Positions 24,945-36,160 of a DNA stretch of 64,000 bases are shown here, piece by piece. The translations under genes were made by a program, and so were the position numbers. The notes under the pieces are model-generated. The model had not been told where the DNA came from. It did no database searches and saw only the letters and a program-made list of their open reading frames with translations. This stretch comes from Gordionus sp. m RMFG-2023. Taxonomy: Eukaryota > Nematomorpha > Gordioida > Chordodea > Parachordodidae. Position 1 is the stretch's first letter; each line of letters starts with the position of its first letter. Location: positions 12,338,052 through 12,402,051 of the forward strand of contig NC_088776.1 in the NCBI RefSeq assembly GCF_954871325.1. Reading direction: 5' to 3'.

Positions 24945-27025
24945 CAATTTTCTGAGAACAATCATGATCACTGATTAAATATAAAGAAAATATTGACATA
25001 CTCTGTGATAAAAATAGCATGAATAAGGTTATTATATATAAATTTAAAGTTTTATAATGGTATAAAATAATAGTATAATGCCAATTCCTTAGTTCAATTC
25101 AAAGGAGGTTTTTATAGTCTCGGCATTACCTCTTTGAAATCTAAAAAAAAATATGTCGCCCAATTATAAGGTCACCAAAGATAGAAGATATTAATTTTTT
25201 TTTTTTAAAAAAAGAAGCTTTACACTATATCTTTTATTAAATAATTCCCAATTGGATCATTCGGAAAACGAATGAAAAATACCTTATCCATATTCAAAGT
25301 TACGAATAATATTCGTATTTTTTTAGAAACGATCTGATTTTATGGAGTATAACATCCAATATAATATTTTTTTTAAAAAGCTATATAACCAAAAATCCCT
25401 TATTTGTTTTATTTCTTGTTAATAATTTTAGACATAAAAATATTGCACAAGCCTTGTCTTTTTTGTTAATAGATGTCCAAAACTTGTGTTAACTATGACC
25501 AAAATCTCCAAGTTTAGGTATATTTTTCTGGCTAAAATATTGAGTTAGCCGTTTTAAAAAATGGGCTCAAATCGAGCTATTTAATAACACTAGTTTTTTC
25601 CGTCAATTTTTTATTTTTTTTTAACTTTAAAATCATTACTTGAGCGCAAAAATCCTATTTTACAGGAAATGTATTTCGGCATGTTTAGGGTACTATCCTA
25701 TCAATTTCAGACAATTTTGCCACGAAACCTTTGAACTTAACATAATTTATATATTCATTTTTCCGTCGATTTTTTAATATAAATTTAAAAAATAATTTAA
25801 AAGTTAACGGCAGGTAAAAAAAAAGATTTTAAATTGAAAAAATACAGGCTAACGGAAATAACACAATGATGCTTACTTACATAACATAAAAAAAGTTATT
25901 TTGAAGCATTCAATTAGTAGAACATCTATTTCAATTTGAGCTTGTCTAAAACTTACGGATATTTCATTGAGCGAAATCTAAACTAAGAAAATTTTAGAAC
26001 AGTTTATCGAGTTCGATGTGAAATGGTAGTAAAATTTTTATTTGATTTAGAAGTCTATAAATAATATTTAAAATTATGGGTAAAGATTTTTCAATCTAAT
26101 AATAAATTAATTTCTAAATATTTTCCTACGAAATACGAATATACTATACTGATTAATTAATCTATGGAGGTCTCTGTACAAATATTTTAAAAATGTGAAT
26201 GGTCTAAATGATTTTACAATACATATAATATAAATACTAATAAATAATTAATACTAACGAGAACAAGGTTTATAAATATGTGAATAATTCGAGGAGGAAA
26301 AAAAAGGATCATTTTTAATTCTATCAAGTAAAAAAAATATAATTAGTAAAAATAGTAAAAGATATTATTTAAAGGATAATTTTTTTTAAAATTAATTTAT
26401 AATATTTAACTTGTCTGCCAAAATGTGATTGGTTTTTTTTTATAAAAAAAACACGGGATGTGTCAATTTTTACATATTTTATTTTTTTATATTTTATTTC
26501 AAAAAATAATAATTTATTCTAGTTATTAATGAGTCGTCGTGAATATGATATTGCCCCTCCTTCTTGCGTCAATGGGATATTTTGTTAACCCGACCAGTCC
26601 TTCTTCATTAAGTAAATATAATGTTTTTTTTTAAATATAAGTTATTTTAAAAAAGAAAAAATCCTTGATTAAAATGACTGATCAAGAAGACTTTTTAAGG
26701 AAAGTTCTCAAGTATAAATAAGAGACAATTGAATCGCAAATTTCTTGGATTAAATAATTTTTGGCGTTTTTTTTTAAATATTTTGTTTAAAATTTATAAA
26801 ACCCCGCGTAATCAGTTCAAAACGCGTGTCAATTCTGGTAATTGTCATTTAAATAAATTCAAAATAGTTGAAAAGTTTATGACCAAATTGTGCAGGCTAG
26901 TAGGTTATCTACAGATATGCGGGGATACACCTTTCAAGCAAATTCGAACGTTTCACTTATATAAAACAAGATAAGCAACATCATCATATTATATAGCATA
27001 TAATTATCATTTATAATAAAAAATT
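24945..27025. other. AT-rich intergenic DNA with MITE remnant and unassigned ORF
   Basis: About 25500-25592 holds a right-arm remnant of the hAT MITE seen whole at 28029-28213 (GAGTTAGCCGTTTTAAAAAA, then CTCAAATCGAGC and AACACTA). The ORF at 26729-26974 (+, 81 codons) has no recognised domain. Its 3' half is somewhat GC-richer than background, so an exon or transposon piece cannot be excluded. Confidence 0.4.
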
Positions 27026-27427
27026 ATTACCTACACTAGAAAATTCAAAACATATATCACATTCTAAAATTGATATAAATTAAAACAAGAAATTACCGTT
27101 AAAATAGGAGTATAAAAACCAGAAAATTTTGAAAAATAGAAATAAAAAAATGATTATTCAAAAAAAAATTTAATTTATTTTTCATGAATTCAAAGGAGAA
27201 AATTTTTTGATATTTTTTTTGACACCTAGAACCCTTAAACCCTTTATTTTTAAAAAAGGGTCCAGTTCCTGGTTCGAGTCCGAGTTCACATCCCAGTTTT
27301 ATACCAATTTTTAAAAAAAAACTATCTTTTTTCCTCCAAAGGCCTCAAAATTCTTTCCTAAAGGTCTCGAGACCCCGTGGGACATTTTCCCACTAGGCTT
27401 ACTGGTCAGTCCGTCCCTGATTACCTA
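27026..27427. mobile_element. probable hAT element ending GGTCAGTCCGTCCCTG
   Basis: The right end, read on the minus strand, is CAGGGACGGACTGACCAG, a typical hAT terminus. The sequence ATTACCTA follows it (27420-27427) and also stands at 27026-27033 before CACTAGAAAA, giving a 386-bp element. The left end does not mirror the right one, so the left boundary is uncertain. The interior is AT-rich with a 'GGGTCCAGTTCCTGGTTCGA' block. It has no coding capacity. Confidence 0.45.
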
Positions 27428-27524
27428 CATTTTTGTGTTTCTTGCTACAATAAAAAAATCATAAACCTCATCATTATTGTTTATTTTTACCATAGGATAT
27501 ATTTCTAAATTTTGAAATAACCGT

Positions 27525-27648
27525 GTCGGGTTAGCATAAAATTTAGAATCAAGCCGGGCTATGTACAAATTAGGACAAACTGGGCCGGGCAAATACCAAA
27601 TTCCAATCGGACCGTATACTTTAAAATTTTGCCATATGCAGACCTCTA
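27525..27648. mobile_element. GGGCC-type hAT MITE, right part only
   Basis: It contains AAGCCGGGC, CTGGGCCGGGC and the typical right end GCCATATGCAGACCTCTA. The left end could not be found, so the copy is truncated or strongly diverged. Confidence 0.6.
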
Positions 27649-28020
27649 GTAGCCACTTTATTAGTTTACTTTTAGTTACTTATATTTTAAACTTTTATAT
27701 ATTATAAATTCCGAGATTAAAAAATATAATAAAAAAATGCCATATTTTATCAAACCTTACAAAATGATATTACATTATTTTTATATTCGATTAGCCATTA
27801 ATTAAATGAGTTCATAAAACTTACAATAAAATAATGATAAAATTGATGGTATGGGAAAAAATAATTTAGTAAATGGAAGATATAATTGAAATTGATTTCA
27901 AATTTTCTTTAAAAAATGTAATCATTTTGTTGCCAATTTAGGGAATTGATAATTTTGTGTTTGAAAATTAAAAAAAAAAATTATATTAAGATTTATATTT
28001 CAATCATTTTTTAAGCATTA

Positions 28021-28221
28021 GATTTATATAGTGTTGTTAAATGCCTCGTTTTGAGCCGATTTTTAAAAACGGCTAACTCAGTATTTCATCCAAAATAATA
28101 TTACGCAAGCCTGAAGATTTTATTTGCAGAAGGAACAAAGTTCTAGACATATATTATTGAAAGAGTTAGCCGTTTTTAAAAATCGGCTCAAAACAAGCCG
28201 TTCAACAACATTAGATTTATG
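28021..28221. mobile_element. hAT MITE, 185 bp, near-perfect terminal inverted repeats
   Basis: The element occupies 28029-28213. It is bounded by GATTTATA (28021-28028) and GATTTATG (28214-28221), 7 of 8 identical. The ends TAGTGTTGTTAAATGCC and AACGGCTTGTTTTGAG/AACAACATTA mirror each other over about 50 bp, including GTTTTGAGCCGATTTTTAAA and CGGCTAACTC. It could fold into a long hairpin. It is non-coding. Confidence 0.88.
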
Positions 28222-28280
28222 AATATACCCATTTAGCGTCTTTTTTTTTATCTATGAAACGTATTTTTCTTCAAAATAAA

Positions 28281-28424
28281 TTTCTTTTATAACTTTGTTA
28301 GCAAAGTATACAAATATTTTCCATTAGTGCGGATGGATAAATTAAATAAAAAATACGTTTCTTTTATAACTTTGTTAGCAAAGTATACAAATATTTTCCA
28401 TTAGTGCGGATGGATAAATTAAAT
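28281..28424. repeat. tandem duplication, two 77-bp units
   Basis: TTTCTTTTATAACTTTGTTA through GTGCGGATGGATAAATTAAAT is found at 28281-28347 and again at 28358-28424 without mismatch, separated by AAAAAATACG. This is a recent local duplication. Confidence 0.92.
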
Positions 28425-31400
28425 ATATCCCAGATTCCATGTAACCCTTAACTCGCAGATAGCGCAAATTCACGGCGAAATATTTTGCATACTTTACCGC
28501 GAATTCGCTCTAACTGTGATTGCAGGGTAATCCGAAATACTCTTACTTTAAAAAATTAGCTATTATATTGATTTTTTAAAATAAATTATTCTGCCTTCAA
28601 CCGTTGTAAAAAATAATTTTACTTCTTGAGATTGCCGACTTTAATTTCCTTGCCTACCACGTAAAAACTTTTCCTTTCATTAATTTAACATGAACGCCCA
28701 CATTTATGTTTATATAGATGAAAATAATAATAAGATATTCAATTCAATATTTAATATTTTTTTAAATTATTATTAACTAATACAAGACATAAAAAATTGT
28801 ATTTAAAAATTTTTCCTAAGAAATTTAAGTTATATCTTTTTAATTGGTTTAATCAATATACCTTGAAAGTTAAGGATTAAACCCAGCTAATCATAATAAT
28901 AAAATTTAGGATTTTTAAATGATCCAAATCTCTAGCAGAAATCTGTCAGCGAGGAGTGATTAGATAGGATTGAAGTAATATAATATATTTATATTTTTGT
29001 ATATTGTTTTACGGCTATAAGTTAACATTGGTAAACTTTATATATTCACTTTCTTTACTAATTGATTTAATATAATTTATTTTCTTGTTGAAATGATATT
29101 AAAAATGTTTTTTTTATATACAATTAACTTTTACCAAGATATATATACTTATATTGTGATAAGATTATTTTTTTACTTAAATAAATATCTTTAATTTTTG
29201 TTCTAATTTTATTCTTAAAATCTCTACAAGGACAATTAACAATAATTATGTAATCTAACAAAGACTATTAGTAGACACCTTAACCCTTAAAAATGAAGTA
29301 TTACCGGGAGGGGGGGGGTTTAATCCTAATGATCATGGCTTAAATATATGCTTTTAATTTTTTTACAAGATTGTAAAAAGAATTCAAAGCTGAAGCAATA
29401 GTCAAGAAATTTCTTGTGTTATTCTGTAGAATTATAAAAAAATACGGAAAGAATTTTTTGTTTTGTTTTAAAAATACTCTATTCAATCAGGGCTATAAAA
29501 AAAGATATCACAAATGTAATGCCATTAAAAAAAGAACTCATTTTGCATCATAATCAAGAAAAATTGACGCAATATTCTTTTACGTGAAAAACATAGGTTA
29601 CCAACTAAAAAATATTTTAAATAATACAATAATTGCCAATTTAGAATGATTATTTTTACGAACCATCTATCTAAATCAATCACAAATCTCTATACTTAAA
29701 ATGATCATCTCTTTTCTCTTTAGAAATATAAACCGTTAGAAGGGAGAAATCTTAAACTTAAGATTTCAGTGTTTTGTTGTTGTTTTTAGAATATGAAAAA
29801 GAAATATAAAAAACTATGGAATTTATTTTATTAAATATGAAGAAAAAATTATCATTCTCTTGAGAATTATTTAGCTTTGAGGTTTTTATTTTATTTCATT
29901 TTTTTTCTAAAAAAAAATTTAAATAAAATGAAACGATAATTTTATCGGCCATAAAATTATATTATTGGTTTACATTTAAAAAGAATGAATAAAATCATAA
30001 AAATAAAATTATAAAATTTGGCAAAGATTTCTAAAAAAAGAAGAGTTATTCTTCACATGCCACATAAATACTATAATATTAAAAAGTCGTTAGTGGTCAA
30101 AGTAACAATTGTTTTATGTACATTTTATGTTATATAGATGAATGCTGAAAAGATATTTTTTTTGTTTTCCTTAAAATATTCCATTTTTGAAAAAGATTTC
30201 CTTTAAATTAATTTTATATTTAACCGACTTGTAATAAGTTTCCCAAGGGAACAGAAGAAATTCAACGCATATTAACATGAGAAAATTTTAAACCAAGAAT
30301 AAAATTATATCTGATTTTTACTCTTATTAACCATCCCAATCGTAAAAAAAGTTTTGATTTGTGATGGCCTTGAGAGAATTTTATGGAACAAGAATAAATG
30401 ATATAGAGAGGAAGCTGAGAATTTGGTAGGGCGTGGAGATCTAAGAAGACTTCTCTGGTAGGAGATCACTGGATTATCCAAAAGATTCTAAAATATTAAA
30501 AATTTGGTTGGCTAGGGAAATAAGTTACCCTCTCCTTCTCATTTGGTTTGGAAGGGACACGAAGCATATAGATCATAAATTTTTAATTTTCTATTTTCTA
30601 TTTTATAAATTATAAAAATATAAATGATATTTGTTAGATTTTGAAGAAAAAAAAGTTTAATGGGAGGTAAAATCGTTATATTGGATCACTTAAATTAGGT
30701 ATATTCAATGATCAATATAACGGGTCGCCCCATCCGACTAGCATTATCTAGATACCACTGTAAATTTAAATTTAGTTTGAAAAATAATTAACTAGGAATT
30801 ATTTTTTGAGCCCTATCTTTTTGCCTGGTTTTCGGGTGCTAAATTAGCTATGCAAATTTCCAATGTTTATTTTCTCCACCAATATAACCTTTGTGAAAAT
30901 TAGTAAAATTCCCTTTATTAAATTGGGAAATTTTAAATGGGATTCTCCTGTCTGCGCAGGCCTGCATTTACAATATATTTTCAAAATAAAATAAATTTTT
31001 AAAATTTTCGAAAATTCCATGAAGGGTAGAAATTTAGGGTAATGTTATTTAAAATTAGAGACTACAAAGAAAAACTCGTTATAATGTAATTATTTATATT
31101 AGTGGATTGTTAATAAATTATAAATATATATACAGTATAATTGTTGCTTTTAATGACAGCTGGTAGGTCAAAGGGGTTAATGTCAAGTGAATTAATGGAT
31201 AGGCAGATCAGTTCCTAAAGAAGTCTATTTTTTAAAGCTATTCAGCATTAGAAGTTGGCAAACGGCTAGAAAGATGGTTGTTAGCAATCACTACGGGGAT
31301 AGGGTTAATAGCTGGCTCAATGATGCATTTAGGAGTTGCATATATTAGCCTCCTGAGAGAAGGAAATTGTTTTTAAGGTTTATTAATTAGATCTAGACTT

Positions 31401-31662
31401 TACATTGCCTCAAAAGTGCATTTTCTTCTTCACTATTATAAAAAATAATTTAGAAATAAAAATAATATAACAAACAAATATGTTAAATTTTGTCAATTAA
31501 TATAATTTTCCCTTTTTGTCCTCTTTAAGAAAACTTAAATAATTATAAATTTTTTCTTCTAAGCACGTTTTGAATAATTGTTATATTTTTTAAATTAAAC
31601 TTTTGCTTATTAAAATGAAAATAATATATTTAAAAAAACATATTAATTCTACAACGGAAAAG
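28425..31662. other. AT-rich DNA upstream of the first visible CUB exon
   Basis: The first exon(s) of the CUB gene, with the start codon and signal peptide, should lie upstream of 31663, here or further left. I could not identify an ATG exon with a phase-1 donor with confidence. Small GC-richer patches (30360-30560, 31141-31380) are of transposon type or unassigned. There is a G run near 29307. Confidence 0.4.
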
Positions 31663-32410
31663 TTTGCAAATGTATCATTTATAGCAGTCTATTCAAATCA
31701 GAAGGAATTTTTACGTCCCCCAATTACCCTTCTGCGTACCATTTAGACTCGAATCATTACCTTTGTTTGATCTATTTTTTCTTGGGCACTTCAAGGCAAT
31801 TAGTCGAGATTACTTTCGTCGATATAGATATAGGTGGAAGAGATATGTAATTCTTTATACAAAACCCATTTTTATGCCAGTCAATTTCTATCGTATTTAT
31901 TGAAAATAAAATTTTTATTATTATGATGCCATGTCTGTAATGTAATTTCAGATTTCTTTGTGTAATTCACATATAAGAATATTGTGATATTTTGATTAAC
32001 TTTAGAAAATAAAAGTGATAATTATACATAAGGCATGTTCTCCATTTTTATATTTTGTTCTTTTCAATATTAAATTTTATTTTATTGCATTTAAAAAAAT
32101 ATAAAACACTATCTAATGGCTACTAGGGGTAAATGCGACCTAGACTATATCGAAATTTACCAAGAAAAATTTATATCCAAGCATCTGATAACATCTTCCC
32201 TCAATGCTCATATAAAAGACCACAACAAATTGCACGATATAAAATGGCGTTACGATAATAACACAGTTATTTGTGGGAATCTGACTGACAATCGAAGGAC
32301 TCATTTTTACAGTTCCAAAAACGTTTTGGTTTTCATATTTTTCGCATCAAATAGCCCGCGACAAAAGTCCTACCGAGGATTCGAAGGGATATTTCGATTT
32401 TTAAGCGCTG
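31663..32410 (+). CDS. CUB domain 1 of a SOL-1-like protein (two exons)
   Basis: The exons are 31663-31846 and 32127-32410. The first half begins with VCKCIIYSS and has the CUB core 'GIFTSPNYP', 'C-IYFFLGT' and 'VEITFVDID'. The second half starts at the next conserved cysteine (GKCDLDYIEIY) and ends 'CGNL...FYSSKNVLVFIF...GFEGIFRF'. The exons join in phase 2 (AT|G) with donor GTAATT and acceptor TACTAG. The CxC start and 'CGxL' with 'FYSS' resemble the first CUB of arthropod suppressor-of-lurcher (SOL-1) proteins, extracellular partners of AMPA-type glutamate receptors. That identity is recalled, not searched. About 25 extra residues precede CGNL. The start codon is upstream and not found. 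The 31663 acceptor (GGAAAAG) is weak. Confidence 0.75.
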
Positions 32411-32978
32411 GTAAGCTGATATATTTACTGATTCATATCTTAAACGAAAACTCCTCTAAAAATAGAGTACTAATTATATTGCCAAAAAAATTATTATCTA
32501 AGTCCTTGCATCATTCTAAAATCAATAATAATTCTAAAAATTAAATACTTCCTAAATGTGACCATAAAAGCCATAGAAATTTATGAATTTTTGAGGTTTT
32601 TTAGAATCTAAATTTAATCTAAAGCTAGTTTTTAAAAATTAGTTTGCATCTTATTCCTCCTTTTTTAAATTATTAAGAGGTCGTTTTATTCCTTTTTTAA
32701 AGTTGAACCTTTTGTCTTTAAAATTAATCTAAGAAAATTAATCTAATAAAGTGCTTCCAAAATGTTATTTTATTAACATTGTGTAATAAATCAAATTCGA
32801 AATAATTTTTTTAAAATGATCAAATATGAATTATATCGTTAAAGAAATTTTCAATAATTCTAATATTAAAAAATGAAAATGTTTAAATAAAAAATAGTAA
32901 GATAATATTTAGCAATTGTTATATGTGTAAAAAAATTAGTATATAAAAGCTATTTTTTCTTTTCAAAAATGTCTTTAG
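32411..32978. other. intron between CUB1 and CUB2
   Basis: It runs from GTAAGC to TCTTTAG and is entered in phase 1 (G|AT, Asp). The joined sequence reads FLSAG-D-TYKNK. It is AT-rich with nothing else recognised. Confidence 0.75.
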
Positions 32979-34338
32979 ATACTTACAAAAATAAAGGAGT
33001 TAAACTAAAAGACACAGCTTGCAGTTACAAATATTTTAGCAATAACAACACAAAATCAGGGTATTTTTATTCGCCAAATTATCCTCAGAACTATAATCCA
33101 ATGTCCTATTGCCACTACATATTTTACGCCGCCAATGATGAACAAGTTTATCTCAAAATAGAGAAAGCAACTTTCGAAACCAATAATATGAGGTAAACCC
33201 CAAGTCCATTTCACAAATTATTTTAAATATACCCTACCTTTTATTTTTTAAAAATTTCTGAAATCGCTTTCCAAAATGAATATAAGATATATTTTAATAA
33301 AAAAATTATTTAAATTGTTTTATAGTTGTTTTTTTTTCACAAATAATCTTTATCAAGTGCATATTTTTTAATTTTTGCAAATTATTCTCTATATATCTAA
33401 GATAAGACCTGAGTACAATTAAGGATTTATATATTAGATATCAGTATTTATCATCAAAATACAAATATGAATTAGCCAAGAGTTAATAAAATACTAGCTA
33501 GAGCAGCCCGCCTAACCCATATTAACTTCTTTTTTTTAGAATACATCCTTTTTTAATACTAATTTGATTGAAGACAATATGTTTTTTTAAAGTCAATGCA
33601 TCACTAAATTAGGACACTACACTGTGCGATTTTAAAAAAACTATATATATATATACTATATCGTCATTTAAATATTTAATTAAAATATTAATATTAAAAA
33701 AAGACTATATATCTACTAAATTACTGAGTAATAATTAGTTATTCGTAATTTAATTCGTGGTATATATCTTATCATAGTTTTTAAAATAGATTAGATTTAC
33801 CGAGATCATGCAACCATATGCAAATCATATAGATAATGAATTATAGACTTATTTAAACTTTCAACCAAAACTTATTAAAAATAGAATTTAATACAATTAG
33901 TTTAACATCTTTAATGGATTTTAAGAATACCACATAACATAAATAAATAATATCATAAAATTTTAAGCCATATAATTATGATGATTTGTGAAGACCAATT
34001 TTTTTTTATCATACGCAAAGTGCGATTTAATTTATTTTGATAATAAATGAACACAAGCTGTATCCATGTTCCAGATCATTTGCTCCTATACGATGGTTTA
34101 ACCGATTTAGATCCGCTAATAGCACAAATATGTTCGGATTCCCAATTTCCTAAAGAATATCGATCATCCGGTTCAAATTTATTGATGATATTTATGTCCG
34201 ATTTCAAGAATCATTATCAAGGGTTCATGGGCTATTATGCATTCCAAAAAATAGATTTTATCTTGGAAACAACTTTGTTAACAAGTTATTATACCTATTT
34301 TAAGCATCATTCATCAATTTATTTATATAAAAAAAACT
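32979..34338 (+). CDS. CUB domain 2 of the SOL-1-like protein (two exons)
   Basis: The exons are 32979-33192 (donor GTAAAC) and 34058-34338. The first half has 'CSYKYF', 'SGYFYSPNYPQNY', 'CHYIFYA' and 'EQVYLKIE'. The second half starts after AG|C with SCIHVPDHLLLYDG and continues 'IAQICSDSQ', 'SSGSNLLMIFMSD' and 'GFMGYYAFQ'. The order C-x-SPNYP-C-x-YDG-x-C-x-SSGxxL-x-GFxxxYxF is a complete CUB. The domain is followed by a long hydrophobic/aromatic tail. Either the exon ends at the GTAAGA donor at 34339 (phase 1, matching CUB3), or it reads on to a stop at 34350-34352, giving a two-CUB protein. The intron 33193-34057 is AT-rich and empty. Confidence 0.75.
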
Positions 34339-34352
34339 GTAAGAGTGTCTAA

Positions 34353-34969
34353 ATACCCCTCTATATCTTTAAATCTACATTAATAATAAATTTATACTAT
34401 TCCTTGATCATGTTGTAATTAAACTACCTTTAGATGTTTTTTGTTTTTCCTGAGTGCCAAAAAATCTGTAAACGAAAGATTGATCAAGTCCATGTCCTAA
34501 AATTGTTCTGTCAAATGATGATCGTTAATCAATTTAAAAAAATTATTTGACAATATAATTAAAAATTGGGTTTTTGAATATTTGGAAAAATACAATTTTG
34601 GCAATAAAAATCAATAGGTTTTAAAAAATATTTTTGCGATAAATTTGTAGCAATGGGTTAAAATGCCTTAGGAGAGTAAAGGGGTGACTATAATATAAAT
34701 AACGGAAGATTATGTTATTAGCATCTGTATAAAAATTTCTTATAGGAAAAGATTTAATGAAATGGGAGATCTGTAAAGAATTCGAGCATTTAATATTTAA
34801 TGAAAATGTTTTATAATAATCAATCATGTTAAAAAATATATAATAACCCATGGTTAAAATCAATGAGTCTATCCTTGCAGAATCGTTCTAAGATTTTTGG
34901 CGGCCCGGGGGAGGGGGGGGTGGTGGTTGAAATTAATTTGGTAGTTCTTTAAATAAAAAATCGACTTAC
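34353..34969. other. AT-rich intron or intergenic DNA
   Basis: A G-rich patch (GGCGGCCCGGGGGAGGGGGGG) lies at about 34900-34922. The minus-strand ORF at 34621-34863 is low-complexity and not supported. Confidence 0.45.
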
Positions 34970-35266
34970 CTAAGTCCCAATGACATATAATAACATCTAG
35001 ACTGACGATGAATTCATTAAAAGTGTACATCAATAAAAAACAGCTGGGGACGCCATCTATGTCTGACGAAAACTTTATTAAAGAATCGCCTGATTATCGA
35101 GATAATAAGGAAGCAAGTTCTCAATTTAATAGTAGTTTTTATGAGAATAATTATTTCATGGGTTACCAAAATGGTGGGTCCAGCTTATTGCATTCAACGA
35201 CCTTTCAAATGCATTAATATGAATGCATCGTCAGTCTAGGTATTATTATATGTCATTGCTAAGTCC
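34970..35266 (+). mobile_element. 281-bp hAT-like MITE filled by one open frame
   Basis: The element occupies 34978-35258 between perfect 8-bp duplications CTAAGTCC (34970-34977, 35259-35266). Its terminal inverted repeats begin CAATGACATATAATAA and extend about 40 bp through CTAGACTGACGATG. Almost the whole interior is one open frame (35008-35217, 69 codons) of polar composition (KKQLGTPSMSDENF, SPDYRDNKE), with no hydrophobic segment. I recognise no transposase in it. The frame could be a captured gene fragment or chance. Confidence 0.8.
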
Positions 35267-35718
35267 TAAGAAAAGGAGGTCCAAAGATTAGGAAGAAACG
35301 GCAATCCAAATCATAGCAAAAAAAGAAAGATAAGAAGAATGTAAAACAACCAAAATTTGTCCTTTAAAATAGTCGAATTTTGGATTCATGGAGCTGCATC
35401 TATACCTGCTCCTGCGTTTAATAGGATTATAGTTTTTTTTAAAGAGGAATTAAGTTTAAAAAAATTTCTAAATGTTTTGTTTGATTCGCCAATGAATTTG
35501 GATGCAAATGTTCTCTTTTCTAGTTGGATTTTGTTGTGAAATAATAGAATTTTATTGAATATATCAGTATTGATACAATTAACTTTCAAACTGAGATGTT
35601 ATAAAATTAAGAACATGGATTTAAAACCCGATTATAGACGAATTCTAAATTTTCTTATATTTGTATGGGTTGATAACTTAAAAGATGTGGACAATAAGTA
35701 CAATTTGCTTTAGGTATA

Positions 35719-36160
35719 ATCTAGATCAGTGGCGTAGCTAGGAATTTTCCTTAGAGGGGGTCCAAACATATAAAAAACTGAGGGGCTTCGCCCCCCAGAC
35801 CCCTCTTTAACGGGCATTCGGCCCTTTTGCCCGGCCTTCGGCTGGGTTTATCATACAAATCATAACCATATCTTCGATAATATATAGTAAATATATTTTT
35901 TTAAATGCATCAATAATTTGTTTTATAATTTATTAGATTATTCTCAATCTTTATAATAATACTATTCAGAATAATTTTAATATTAATATAAAATCCTTCC
36001 ACAAACATCTAAACCAGAAAATTAAAAATATTATTGGTATTTATTTGATATAAAGTCACCACTTATAAGTCTTTTGAACGTATAATCTAAAAATAAATTT
36101 TTGCTCTGGAAGGGGTCCAAACCCGAAAACCACCCCCGTAGCTACGCCACTGATCTAGAT
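35719..36160. mobile_element. CAGTGGCGTAGC-type hAT MITE, 426 bp, intact
   Basis: The element occupies 35727-36152. It has perfect 8-bp duplications ATCTAGAT (35719-35726, 36153-36160) and inverted ends CAGTGGCGTAGCTA / TAGCTACGCCACTG. GC-rich arms (GGGGCTTCGCCCCCC, GGCCTTCGGCTGGG) surround an AT-rich centre. There is no coding capacity. A related left-end fragment lies at 20529. The perfect target duplication indicates a recent insertion, probably inside an intron of the CUB gene. Confidence 0.92.

Noticed and set aside
26729-26974. 81-codon ORF with slightly raised GC
   Set aside because: No motif, signal peptide or exon boundary supports it. It was also tested as the missing first exon of the CUB gene and does not look like a signal peptide.
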